Part shown: one piece after another, positions 43,903 to 52,042 of the stretch | Position numbering within the stretch: position 1 is the stretch's first letter | How the letters are laid out: every line of letters begins with the position of its first letter | From: Pelagerythrobacter marensis | GTDB taxonomy: Bacteria; Pseudomonadota; Alphaproteobacteria; Sphingomonadales; Sphingomonadaceae | NCBI RefSeq assembly: GCF_036700095.1 | Contig: NZ_CP144918.1 | Coordinates: 1,985,001 to 2,049,000 of the forward strand | Direction of reading: 5' to 3' | Length of the DNA stretch: 64,000 nucleotides | Position numbers and translations under genes: made by a program | The notes under the pieces: model-generated | What the model saw: the letters and a program-made list of their open reading frames with translations, nothing else | Told to the model about the DNA's origin: nothing | Databases searched by the model: none

Positions 43903-44667
43903 TCAGCCGCCTGCCTGCACCTTGGTGGCGGAATTGCCGCCATCGGCCCACAAGGCGCTGCCGACCACGAAGCTCGACAGATCGCTGAGCAGGAACAGGG
44001 CGGCATTGGCAATCTCTTCCGGCTGAGCGATGCGCCGGACCGGGTGCAGACCGGCGGCCCAGGCCCTGGCCTCGTCGGTTCCGGCGGCCGGCGTATCGGT
44101 TCCACCCGCCATCAGGGCATTGGCCCTGATGGCGCGGTGGCCGTAATCTGCGGTGATCGATTTCACCAGGCCGCCCAGACCGGCCTTGGCCGAGCCGTAG
44201 GCGCCCATTCCGGGCATTCCGACGCTCGATCCGACAAATGTGCTGGTGAAGACAAGGCTGCCGCCGCCACCGGCCAGCAGTGCGGGAACTTGCGCGCGCG
44301 CCGCCAGAAACGCGGCGGTCAGGTTCACGGCCACCGTTTCGTTCCACTCGCTCTCGGCAAGCTCGGCCAGCGGTTTCATCGCACCGACAATGCCGGCGTT
44401 GTTGAACGCGCCATCGAGCCGCCCGTATCGTTCCAGCGCAGCCTCCACGGCGCGTGCGTGGCATTCTGCGGCGGTGACATCGCCTGGGCAGGAGATCGCC
44501 TCTCGGCCCCGCCGGGCGATCTCGTTTGCGACCTCGTCCAGCATTTCCGCGCGGCGGGCGACGAGGACGAGCCGCGCGCCCTGCGCTGCGAAGAGCCGCG
44601 CGGCTGCCCGGCCTATGCCCGAACTCGCGCCGGTGACGATGATCGTTTTGTCGGCAAGCAATGACAT
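43903..44667 (-). CDS. Short-chain dehydrogenase/reductase (SDR)
   Basis: A 254-residue classical SDR: NAD(P)-binding TGASSGIG (residues 13-20), NNAG near 88-91, catalytic Ser/Tyr/Lys in the FTSTFVGSS and AYGSAKAG segments, and SALWADGG at the C-terminus. An Arg pair after the first strand (VARRAEML) suggests NADP preference. The start at 44667 is chosen for its AAGGAG ribosome site. A frame five codons longer (44682) is open. Substrate unknown; stand-alone gene. Confidence 0.9.
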   Translation of the reverse strand: MSLLADKTIIVTGASSGIGRAAARLFAAQGARLVLVARRAEMLDEVANEIARRGREAISCPGDVTAAECHARAVEAALERYGRLDGAFNNAGIVGAMKPLAELAESEWNETVAVNLTAAFLAARAQVPALLAGGGGSLVFTSTFVGSSVGMPGMGAYGSAKAGLGGLVKSITADYGHRAIRANALMAGGTDTPAAGTDEARAWAAGLHPVRRIAQPEEIANAALFLLSDLSSFVVGSALWADGGNSATKVQAGG

Positions 44668-44748
44668 GCGGGTCTCCTTCACTTCTGGATGAGACCCTCG
44701 TCTAGTCGCGGCCCGGTGCGGGCCGCTTCCCGTTTCGTGCGGGCGAAC

Positions 44749-45669
44749 TCAGGTGCAGTCGGCGCAATGGGCGTCGGCTTCGGTTTCCACCTGCACGGTG
44801 GCATGGCCGATACCGAACTTGTGCTCGAGTTCGTGGGCTATCCGGTGCAGGAACGCATCGCCGGGATGCCCGCCGGGCATGACCAGATGGGCCGTCAGCG
44901 CGGTTTCGGTCGTGCTCATCGGCCAGATGTGAAGGTCGTGGATCGCCTCCACGCCGGCCAGCTGACCGAGATAGCCGCGCACATCCTCCTCGGCGATCCG
45001 GTCGGGCACTGCCAGCAGGCCCATCTTTACGCTGTCCTTGAGCAGCCCCCAGGTGCCCCAGCCGATCACCGCCACGATGGCCAGGCTGGTCAGCGGATCG
45101 ACCCAGTTCGCCCCGGTCAGCAGGATCGCCACGCCGGCGATCACCACACCCAGCGAAACCAGCGCGTCGGCGGCCATGTGCAGGAAGGCGCCGCGAATGT
45201 TCAGATCGTCATGACGGCCGCGCATGAACAGCATGGCAGTGCCGGCATTGATGACGATCCCGATGCCGGCCACCACGATCATCGTCGTGCCTTCTACCGC
45301 AGCCGGCTCGGCGAAGCGGCGGATCGTTTCGAACAGGATCGCGCCGATGGCCACCAGCAGCAGGCCGGCATTGGCCAGGGCTGCAAGGATGGTCGAACTC
45401 TTGAACCCATAGGTGAACCGCCCGGATGCGGGGCGTTTCGCCGCAGTCGCCGCGGCCCAGGCGAGCAGCAGGCTCAGCACGTCGGACAAGTTGTGCCCGG
45501 CATCGGCCACCAGCGCCATCGACCCGGAAAGGAACCCGTACGTCGCCTCGATCAGGACGAAGGCGCTGTTGAGCACGACCCCGATCGCGAACGCGCGGCC
45601 GAAGTCGGCCGGCGCGTGGTAATGGCCGGCCCCGTGTCCGTGCGCCGAATGGCTGTGCGAATGGGCCAG
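44749..45669 (-). CDS. Cation diffusion facilitator family transporter; probable CTG start
   Basis: An about 306-residue six-helix metal-efflux transporter (ZitB/CzcD type). A His-rich N-terminus (nine His in the first 18 residues) precedes the first helix. Zn-site Asp/His pairs lie in ADAGHNLSDVL and HMAADALVS, and a C-terminal cytoplasmic metallochaperone-like domain has HDLHIWPMS. Exports Zn2+/Co2+/Cd2+ by proton exchange. No ATG or GTG fits the N-terminus. A CTG at 45669 is six bases after GGGAGGAA, an ideal ribosome site, whereas the only other candidate, TTG at 45726, lies about five bases from the predicted transcription start. I therefore prefer CTG. Confidence 0.87.
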   Translation of the reverse strand: MAHSHSHSAHGHGAGHYHAPADFGRAFAIGVVLNSAFVLIEATYGFLSGSMALVADAGHNLSDVLSLLLAWAAATAAKRPASGRFTYGFKSSTILAALANAGLLLVAIGAILFETIRRFAEPAAVEGTTMIVVAGIGIVINAGTAMLFMRGRHDDLNIRGAFLHMAADALVSLGVVIAGVAILLTGANWVDPLTSLAIVAVIGWGTWGLLKDSVKMGLLAVPDRIAEEDVRGYLGQLAGVEAIHDLHIWPMSTTETALTAHLVMPGGHPGDAFLHRIAHELEHKFGIGHATVQVETEADAHCADCT

Positions 45670-45737
45670 AGCGCGTTCCTCCCGATCTGTCGCCGATTCC
45701 CTAGCGCGCAGGCAATGACGGTTCAAGAAAATATAGT

Positions 45738-45766
45738 ATTATCAACAGGGTACAAAATAACATCAA
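45738..45766 (-). promoter_or_regulatory. Sigma-70-type promoter of the cation-efflux gene
   Basis: Minus strand: -35 TTGATG (45766-45761), 17-base spacer, -10 GATAAT (45743-45738). Predicted start near 45731, giving a leader of about 60 bases to the CTG start with its ribosome site. It sits in a distinct AT-rich patch just after the mtgA stop. Confidence 0.6.
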
Positions 45767-45787
45767 AGCGATCGATGGGATTCGACC

Positions 45788-46456
45788 CTATTCGTAAACG
45801 CACGCGTCGAGCCCTTCCCGCCGCACTACGCCCATTCGCGCGGCGATGGTGTTGCCGTAACGGCGCGTGAAGCCGGTCGGATTGACCACCGAACGCTTCT
45901 TGGGCAGCGGCAGGGCGGCGGCCATGCGGGCTGCCTGGGTGCGCGTGAGGCGTGCGGCGGAATGGTTGAAATATCGCTGCGCCCCGGCTTCCGCGCCGTA
46001 GGTGCCGATGCCGGTCTCCGCGACGTTGAGATAGACCTCCATGATCCGCCGCTTGCCCCAGATCTGCTCGATCAGAAATGTGAACCATGCCTCGAACCCC
46101 TTGCGAACGTAGCCGCCGCCCTGCCACAGGAAGACATTCTTCGCCGTTTGCTGGCTGATCGTCGATCCGCCGCGAATGCGCCCACCTTCGGCGTTGCGCG
46201 CCATGGCCTGCTCGATCGCCTCGCGGTCGAAGCCGTCGTGGCTGCAGAACTTGCCGTCCTCCGCCGCGATCACTGCCGTGACAAGATTGCGGTCGATGTT
46301 CGACAGCGGCTCCCAGTCCTTGGTTATGCCGTTGGGGTCCATCAGCATCGTGGCGGTCACCGGAGGGGGAACGAAGCGATAGATCAACACCAGCGCCAGG
46401 CTGAGGCCGACGAACCACAGTATCAGCTTGACGAGGAGCGTCAGGAACCAGCGCAT
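45788..46456 (-). CDS. mtgA: Monofunctional biosynthetic peptidoglycan transglycosylase
   Basis: A 222-residue inner-membrane glycosyltransferase (GT51) that polymerises lipid II. N-terminal anchor about residues 5-27. Active-site motifs in order: VIAAEDGKFCSHDGFD (catalytic Glu in AAED), RGGSTISQQTAKN, and the RRIMEVYLNVAETG segment. No transpeptidase domain follows, distinguishing it from class A PBPs. Length is typical for MtgA. Its stop lies just before the promoter of the cation-efflux gene. Confidence 0.95.
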   Translation of the reverse strand: MRWFLTLLVKLILWFVGLSLALVLIYRFVPPPVTATMLMDPNGITKDWEPLSNIDRNLVTAVIAAEDGKFCSHDGFDREAIEQAMARNAEGGRIRGGSTISQQTAKNVFLWQGGGYVRKGFEAWFTFLIEQIWGKRRIMEVYLNVAETGIGTYGAEAGAQRYFNHSAARLTRTQAARMAAALPLPKKRSVVNPTGFTRRYGNTIAARMGVVRREGLDACVYE

Positions 46457-46498
46457 GTGGCGAGCGGATAGGATGTGCGGCGGCCGCGTGCAATCGTC

Positions 46499-46879
46499 TT
46501 ACTTGCGCGCGTCGAACGCGGCGCGGGCGGCTTCGATCCTGTCGATGTTCCGTTCGGCCCAGTGCCATACGCCGCAGAACGCTTCGGCAAGATCGTGGCC
46601 GAGGTCGGTCAGGCGATATTCGACCCGCGGCGGAACCTCGGGATGGACGGTGCGTATCACCAGCCCCTCGCGCTCCATCTGGCGGAGCGTCTGGGTCAGC
46701 ATTTTCTGGCTGATTCCCGGCACGGCGCGGCCGAGCGCGCTGAAACGCTGCTCCCCGCCTTCCTCCAGGGCTTCGAGGAGGAGGAGAGTCCATTTGTCCG
46801 CCACTCGACCGATCGTTTCATCGACCAGTGCATCGATCCGCGGATCCGGATGGTAGCGCGTGCACTGCGGCTTCTTCAT
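46499..46879 (-). CDS. HxlR-family transcriptional regulator
   Basis: A 126-residue winged-helix regulator. The N-terminal Cys6 and the DKWTLLLLEAL helix are typical of HxlR/YodB proteins, as are SALGRAVPGISQKMLTQTLRQMEREGLVIR (recognition helix) and VEYRLTDLG (wing). The single N-terminal Cys is the redox-sensing residue in YodB-type relatives, so a thiol-stress response is possible. It has an AAGGAAAG site and is divergent from an SDR gene with an inverted repeat in the 106-base gap, the standard layout for a repressor and its target. Confidence 0.9.
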   Translation of the reverse strand: MKKPQCTRYHPDPRIDALVDETIGRVADKWTLLLLEALEEGGEQRFSALGRAVPGISQKMLTQTLRQMEREGLVIRTVHPEVPPRVEYRLTDLGHDLAEAFCGVWHWAERNIDRIEAARAAFDARK

Positions 46880-46901
46880 TTCTTTCCTTCTGGTAACTAT
46901 C

Positions 46902-46915
46902 GCACTTCGTAGTGC
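46902..46915. promoter_or_regulatory. Inverted repeat in the HxlR/SDR divergent gap
   Basis: GCACT-TCGT-AGTGC (46902-46906 and 46911-46915), flanked by ACTA and TAGT that extend the dyad imperfectly. It is 23 bases from the HxlR start and 70 from the SDR start, a plausible HxlR operator. Confidence 0.4.
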
Positions 46916-46985
46916 CTGCTTTTGACCGGGAAATTACGAACTAGATTGATGGGGCTTTCCAACTCAAGCAGAGAAAGGTTCCCCC

Positions 46986-47729
46986 ATGAAGACCAGCGGC
47001 AACACGATTCTTGTCACCGGTGGCGGCACCGGGATCGGCCGCGAACTCGCGCGACGCTGGCACGATCTCGGCAACACGGTGATCGTGGCCGGGCGCAGCG
47101 AGGCTTCGCTCGCAGAAACCGCCGAAGGCCATGCGAACATCCATGCGATGACGCTCGACGTCTCCGATCCCGCCGATATCGAACGGTTCGCACGGGAGAT
47201 CGTGGCCCGGTTTCCCGCGCTCAACGTCCTCGTGAACAATGCCGGGATCATGCACTACGAAGACGTGACGACGAAGCGCGATCTCTCCGATGCGGAGGCG
47301 ACTGTCGTTACGAACCTGCTCGGCCCGATCCGGTTGACCGATGCGCTTGTCGATCACCTCAAGGGGCGGGCCGATGCGGCGATCGTCAACGTCACTTCGG
47401 GGCTCGCGTTCGTGCCCATGCCCAAGGCCGCGACATATTCGGCGACCAAGGCGGCGATCCACAGCTATACGATCTCGCTCCGGGCCAAGCTGGAAGGGCA
47501 GGTCGAGGTGATCGAACTCGCGCCTCCCGGGGTGCAGACCGAACTGACGCCGGGCCAGTCGACGCGCGAAGGCTATCTGCCGCTCGACACGTTCATCGAT
47601 CAGGTCATGGCGCAGTTCGAAAGCGGCGATCCGCCGGCCGAAGTGTTCGTCCCCAACTCCTTGCTGCTGCGCAACGCGGAGAAGGAGGGGCGTTTCGAGG
47701 AAGCTCTGGCGATGATTTCCCGCATCTGA
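46986..47729 (+). CDS. Short-chain dehydrogenase (DltE/YvaG-like)
   Basis: A 247-residue SDR: TGGGTGIGRELA at residues 11-22, VNNAGIMHYED, SGLAFVPMPKAATYSATKAA with catalytic Tyr and Lys, and PPGVQTELTP after the active site. The whole sequence resembles the DltE-like oxidoreductases often found next to HxlR regulators. Divergent from the HxlR gene and probably controlled by it; the pair may respond to reactive carbonyl or quinone stress (inference). The ribosome site is AGAAAGG. Confidence 0.92.
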   Translation: MKTSGNTILVTGGGTGIGRELARRWHDLGNTVIVAGRSEASLAETAEGHANIHAMTLDVSDPADIERFAREIVARFPALNVLVNNAGIMHYEDVTTKRDLSDAEATVVTNLLGPIRLTDALVDHLKGRADAAIVNVTSGLAFVPMPKAATYSATKAAIHSYTISLRAKLEGQVEVIELAPPGVQTELTPGQSTREGYLPLDTFIDQVMAQFESGDPPAEVFVPNSLLLRNAEKEGRFEEALAMISRI

Positions 47730-47751
47730 TCGCAGGCCGCCGGTGTAAGAA

Positions 47752-47785
47752 ACGGGGCGCAAAGGTTCGGCCCTTTGCGCCCCGT
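47752..47785. terminator. Bidirectional terminator between SDR and rpoH
   Basis: A perfect 14-base stem, ACGGGGCGCAAAGG with CCTTTGCGCCCCGT (47752-47765 / 47772-47785), loop TTCGGC. It is placed between two convergent genes. T-runs are short on both sides, but the stem is very strong. Confidence 0.7.
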
Positions 47786-47813
47786 CTTCGTGTATCGCGC
47801 GTAGCGCGGCGCC

Positions 47814-48719
47814 TTATGCGACGCCCGGCAGCAGCCTTTCGCCGGCGATGCGCTGCATGGCCTTCTGCAGCTTCTCGAACGCGCGCACCTCGATCTGCCG
47901 AATGCGTTCGCGGCTGACGTCGTAGACCTGGCTCAGTTCCTCGAGCGTCTGCGGGTTTTCCGTCAGCCGGCGTTCGGTGAGAATGTGCTTCTCGCGATCG
48001 TTGAGGCTGGCCATCGCCTCGACCAGCATTTCGTGGCGCACGTCGGCCTCTTCGGCGTCGGCGACCGTCTCGTCCTGCAGCGGGCGCTCGTCGGTCAGCC
48101 AGTCCTGCCACTCGCCCGAGCCTTCCTCCCCGCCGCGCATCGGCGAATTGAGCGAGCCGTCGCCGCCCATCATCATTCGCCGGTTCATGTTGATCACTTC
48201 CTGCTCGGGAACGCCGAGATCGGTCGCGATCTTTGCCACGTCTTCGGGACGAAGATCGGAATCTTCGTAAGCGTCGAGATTCTTCTTCATCCGCCGCAGG
48301 TTGAAGAACAGCTTCTTCTGCGCCGCGGTGGTGCCCATCTTCACGAGCGACCACGAGCGGAGGATGAATTCCTGGATCGAGGCCTTGATCCACCACATCG
48401 CGTAAGTCGCGAGGCGGAAACCGCGATCGGCCTCGAACTTCTTGACGCCCTGCATCAGGCCCACATTGCCTTCGGAAATGAGGTCGCTGACAGGCAGACC
48501 GTAACCACGATAGCCCATCGCGATCTTGGCCACGAGCCGCAAGTGGCTGGTCACGAGCTGCGCCGCCGCCTCGGGATCGTCGTGCTCCTCGTAACGCTTG
48601 GCGAGCATGTATTCCTGCTCCGCCGTCAGCACCGGGAACTTCTTGATTTCGGAAAGATAGCGGTTGAGGCTCTGCTCACCGCCGAGCGTGGGAATGCTCA
48701 ATGCCTTGTTGTTGCTCAC
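47814..48719 (-). CDS. rpoH: RNA polymerase sigma-32 (heat-shock) factor
   Basis: A 301-residue sigma factor. Region 2.1-2.4 contains the RpoH box-containing stretch (SEGNVGLMQGVKKFEADRGF, then RLATYAMWWIKASIQEFILRSWSLVK) and region 4.2 is TLEELSQVYDVSRERIRQIEVRAFEKLQ. QKKLFFNLRRMKK is the RpoH-specific box that contacts core enzyme. It directs heat-shock genes such as clpP. The GTG at 48719 gives the family N-terminus SNNKALSIPTLGGEQSLNRYL. The 123-base gap upstream, toward rluD, shows no clear promoter. Confidence 0.96.
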   Translation of the reverse strand: MSNNKALSIPTLGGEQSLNRYLSEIKKFPVLTAEQEYMLAKRYEEHDDPEAAAQLVTSHLRLVAKIAMGYRGYGLPVSDLISEGNVGLMQGVKKFEADRGFRLATYAMWWIKASIQEFILRSWSLVKMGTTAAQKKLFFNLRRMKKNLDAYEDSDLRPEDVAKIATDLGVPEQEVINMNRRMMMGGDGSLNSPMRGGEEGSGEWQDWLTDERPLQDETVADAEEADVRHEMLVEAMASLNDREKHILTERRLTENPQTLEELSQVYDVSRERIRQIEVRAFEKLQKAMQRIAGERLLPGVA

Positions 48720-48842
48720 TTTACCCTGACCTTTCTCGTGTCGACCGCGCGAGCCGGGGCCCCTGCCGGGCACCCCGTGGTGCGGGCCACGTATTCGCAT
48801 ATAGGACGCAAAGGGGGCGGGTTGAACCGCATTTCATCGATT

Positions 48843-49799
48843 TCAACGAGTGGTTTCGTCGATGAGTTCCCGCATGTCGGCGGGCAGTTCGGCGCGGAAA
48901 TCCACCCTCTCGCCGGTAACCGGATGATCGAATCCGAGCGATGCGGCGTGGAGCGCCTGCCGCGCGAAGCCGAGCTGCCTGAGAAGCGGGCGGAGAGCCG
49001 CAGGTGTGCGTCCATATACAGGATCACCCAATAGAGGATGGCCGATTGACGAACAATGAACGCGCACCTGGTGGGTCCGACCGGTTTCCAGCCGGCATTC
49101 GATCAGGGCGCATGCGTCGAGCAGCTTCACCGTGCGGTAATGCGTGACGGCATGCTTCCCCCGCTGCGAACCGGGGGGCAGCACGGCCATTTTCTTGCGA
49201 TTGGCATCCGACCGTCCGATCCTCCCCGAAACCGTTCCCGCCGGCGGGTGCGGATGGCCCGCGCAAACCGCGAGATAGGTCCGGGCGATCGAATGATCGG
49301 CGAACTGGCGGGCCAGCCCCTCGTGCGCGGCATCGGTCTTCGCCACGACCAGCAGGCCGGACGTGTCCTTGTCGATGCGGTGGACGATCCCCGGGCGAAC
49401 GACGCCGTTGATCCCCGACAGGCGGCCGCGGCAATGGTGCAGCAGCGCGTTGACCAGCGTGCCGTCGCGATTGCCGGCTGCCGGGTGAACGACCATGCCC
49501 GCGGGCTTGTCGACCACCACCAAGTCGTCGTCCTCGAACACGATGTCGAGGGGAATGTCCTGCGCTTCGGCGGCCAATGGGGCGGCCGGCGGCACGTCGA
49601 TCGCGAAGGCGGCGCCCTGTGCCGCCCGGGCCGAGGCGCTGTGCGCGGCCACGCCGGCCACGGTAACGCGGCCTTCGCCGATCAGCGTCTTGACCCGCTC
49701 TCGCGAAAGGCCCGACGCTTTCGCCAGCGCCCTGTCGAGGCGCTCGCCGCCCTCCAGCGTGCCCGCGATACTTCCGCCGGTGAATTCCCTGCCAGACAT
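48843..49799 (-). CDS. rluD: Ribosomal large subunit pseudouridine synthase D
   Basis: A 318-residue RNA-modifying enzyme of the RluA family. An N-terminal S4 RNA-binding domain (about 15-80: RLDRALAKASGLSRERVKTLI) is followed by the catalytic domain with HRIDKDTSGLLVVAKTD (catalytic Asp), and GRTHQVRVH. The S4 domain marks RluC/RluD. It makes pseudouridines in 23S rRNA helix 69 if RluD. The start MSGREFTGG at 49799 is 16 bases from the divergent JAMM gene. Confidence 0.94.
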   Translation of the reverse strand: MSGREFTGGSIAGTLEGGERLDRALAKASGLSRERVKTLIGEGRVTVAGVAAHSASARAAQGAAFAIDVPPAAPLAAEAQDIPLDIVFEDDDLVVVDKPAGMVVHPAAGNRDGTLVNALLHHCRGRLSGINGVVRPGIVHRIDKDTSGLLVVAKTDAAHEGLARQFADHSIARTYLAVCAGHPHPPAGTVSGRIGRSDANRKKMAVLPPGSQRGKHAVTHYRTVKLLDACALIECRLETGRTHQVRVHCSSIGHPLLGDPVYGRTPAALRPLLRQLGFARQALHAASLGFDHPVTGERVDFRAELPADMRELIDETTR

Positions 49800-49815
49800 G
49801 CTAGAGCCATGCGTG

Positions 49816-50211
49816 ATGATGGTGGAAGTCACAATAGCGGTGATCGAACGCATTTTGGACGAGGCGGCGCTGGCGCACCCGCGCGAATGCTGCGGTATCC
49901 TGCTGGGCGAAGGCGGAACCGTCCGCGCGATCGAACCGGCCGCGAACGTCCACTCCGCGCCCGAGCGGCATTTCGAGATCGACCCGCAGACGTTGATCGA
50001 TGCATACCGGGCCGCGCGCGCCGGCGGGCCAGGTGTCGTGGGCTATTATCACTCGCATCCGGCCGGTCCGGCGCGCCCATCTTCGGTCGACCGCGCGCTG
50101 GCGGTGCACGACGGCCGGGTCTGGGCCATCGCCGCGAAAGGCGAGGTGCGGTTCTGGCGGGACGACGAAGCGGGCTTCGAACCGCTTTCCCTGCGAGTCA
50201 TAGATCGGTAA
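49816..50211 (+). CDS. JAMM/MPN+ metallopeptidase
   Basis: A 131-residue compact zinc protease domain of the Mov34/MPN/PAD-1 family. The JAMM motif is complete: Glu24 (PRECCGILLG), His79 and His81 (YYHSHPAGP), Ser89 and Asp92 (PSSVDRAL). Bacterial stand-alone JAMM proteins process sulfur-carrier or ubiquitin-like proteins (Mec+ type) or act in cysteine metabolism. No ThiS/MoaD-like gene is adjacent. Possible starts GTG 49813, ATG 49816 and ATG 49819 are nearly equivalent. Upstream of chpT in the same direction. Confidence 0.85.
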   Translation: MMVEVTIAVIERILDEAALAHPRECCGILLGEGGTVRAIEPAANVHSAPERHFEIDPQTLIDAYRAARAGGPGVVGYYHSHPAGPARPSSVDRALAVHDGRVWAIAAKGEVRFWRDDEAGFEPLSLRVIDR

Positions 50212-50262
50212 GGCTCCCTGCCGGGGCATTAACCAAGCCATACGGGGCAAGCTTTTCATCCC

Positions 50263-50907
50263 ATGACCAATTCCGACGCCATCGACCTCGCCACTATGCT
50301 GTGTTCGCGGCTGTGCCACGATATGCTCAGCCCGGTCGGGGCCCTGTCCAACGGCCTGGAGCTGCTGGCGGAGGAGAAGGACCCCGAAATGCGCCAGCGC
50401 TGCTTCGAGTTGCTGGAACAGAGCGCGCGGATCAGCGCCGACAAGCTGAAGTTCTTTCGCCTCGCCTACGGCGCCGCGGGCGGTTTCGGCGACGAGGTGG
50501 ACGTCGCGGAGGCGCGGTCGGTGGTCGATGCGCTGGTGGGCGATGCCAAGCGGATCCAGGTCAACTGGGCGCTTTCCGAAACGCGCCTGCCCAAGCCGGT
50601 GGTGAAAGTCCTGCTCAATTTCGCGCACATGGGCATCGACGCGCTGGTGCGGGGCGGCACGCTGGATATCGGGGCCGAAATCCGCGACGGCGCGAGCGAA
50701 ATCGTGGTCCGGTCTGCGGGGACGAAAGTGGCGTTCGACGAATCGATCGGTGCCGCGCTGGAAGGCAATCTGCCGCGGGAGGAGCTGTCGAGCCGCACTG
50801 CCGCGGCGCATATGCTCTATCTGTTGGCCGATCACGCACGCGGCGGCCTGCAGTACAAGCTGACCGGCGAGGCCCTGGTGCTGGGCGCCGTGCTGCCCAA
50901 CGGCTGA
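50263..50907 (+). CDS. chpT: Histidine phosphotransferase ChpT
   Basis: A 214-residue pseudo-histidine-kinase (DUF2328) that relays phosphate from CckA to CtrA and CpdR in the alphaproteobacterial cell-cycle pathway. The phospho-accepting His19 lies in SRLCHDMLSPVGALSNGLELL near the N-terminus. The dimerising helical pair is followed by a degenerate ATPase-like fold. The gap before it contains a TTAACC half-site. It ends one base before the amidase gene, so the two may be cotranscribed. ClpXP, which degrades CtrA, is also encoded here. Confidence 0.92.
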   Translation: MTNSDAIDLATMLCSRLCHDMLSPVGALSNGLELLAEEKDPEMRQRCFELLEQSARISADKLKFFRLAYGAAGGFGDEVDVAEARSVVDALVGDAKRIQVNWALSETRLPKPVVKVLLNFAHMGIDALVRGGTLDIGAEIRDGASEIVVRSAGTKVAFDESIGAALEGNLPREELSSRTAAAHMLYLLADHARGGLQYKLTGEALVLGAVLPNG

Positions 50908-50908
50908 C

Positions 50909-51613
50909 ATGGACGAGCTTGTCCACCACGAACGGCCTTCGCCCAACTGGAACGAGCGGACCTTGCCGGTTTCGATGGTGGTCATCCACTATACCGAAAT
51001 GGAAAGTGCGCAGGCTGCGCTGGAGCGGCTGTGCGATCCGGGGGCCGGGGTCAGCGCGCACTATCTGATTTCGGAAGCCGGCGAGGTTACCCGACTGGTG
51101 CCGGAGGAAAAGCGCGCCTGGCATGCCGGCGTCGCCTATTGGCGCGGCCACAAGGATGTGAATTCGGCCAGCATCGGGATCGAACTCGACCATCCCGGGC
51201 ACGGATTGGGCTATCGCGCCTTTGCCGAGCCGCAGATCGCCGCTCTGGTGCCGCTGGTGGCGCGGATCGTGAAGCGATACGACATTCCCCGTGCCAATGT
51301 GGTCGGCCATTCGGACGTGGCCCCGGCGCGCAAGATCGACCCGGGCGAGCTGTTTCCATGGGAACGCCTCGCCGGGTACGGCCTGTGCCTGCCCCGGCCC
51401 CGCAAGCTGGAGCGTGGCGATCCGTTCGACAACGACGCGGCTTTCTACCTCGCGCTCGAGCGGTTCGGATACGACGTGACCGATGGCCGCAAGGCGGTTG
51501 AGGCGTTTCAGCGGCGCTGGCGGCCCGAAAGGATCGATGGCGAGATCGACGGCCAGGTTCGGGCCATCCTGTTCCAGTTGCTCTTGGATCGCGACCGGGG
51601 ACACGCTAGATAG
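50909..51613 (+). CDS. N-acetylmuramoyl-L-alanine amidase (AmpD-like) with PG-binding domain
   Basis: A 234-residue amidase_2 family enzyme that cuts the bond between muramic acid and L-Ala. Zinc ligands: His27 in MVVIHYTEM, and His and Asp in VGHSDVAPARKIDPGELFPW. WHAG(VA)YWRG and SIGIELDHPG are conserved AmiD/AmpD segments. The C-terminal about 50 residues form a short peptidoglycan-binding-1-like helix set (FYLALERFGYD). No signal peptide is visible, so an AmpD-type cytoplasmic recycling role is likely. It begins one base after chpT, and rnpB starts five bases after its stop. Confidence 0.9.
   Translation: MDELVHHERPSPNWNERTLPVSMVVIHYTEMESAQAALERLCDPGAGVSAHYLISEAGEVTRLVPEEKRAWHAGVAYWRGHKDVNSASIGIELDHPGHGLGYRAFAEPQIAALVPLVARIVKRYDIPRANVVGHSDVAPARKIDPGELFPWERLAGYGLCLPRPRKLERGDPFDNDAAFYLALERFGYDVTDGRKAVEAFQRRWRPERIDGEIDGQVRAILFQLLLDRDRGHAR
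51584..51612 (+). promoter_or_regulatory. Possible rnpB promoter inside the amidase 3' end
   Basis: TTGGAT (51584-51589), 17-base spacer and TAGATA (51607-51612), the latter overlapping the amidase stop codon. The predicted start, near 51619, equals the start of the rnpB P1 helix. Each hexamer matches consensus at only three positions. Confidence 0.35.
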
Positions 51614-51618
51614 GCGGG

Positions 51619-52040
<422 letters not shown>

Positions 52041-52042
52041 TT

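Noticed and set aside
45726-45726. TTG as the start of the cation-efflux gene
   Set aside because: It lies about five bases from the predicted transcription start with no ribosome site, and would add 19 residues without family similarity. The CTG at 45669 fits better, although not proven.
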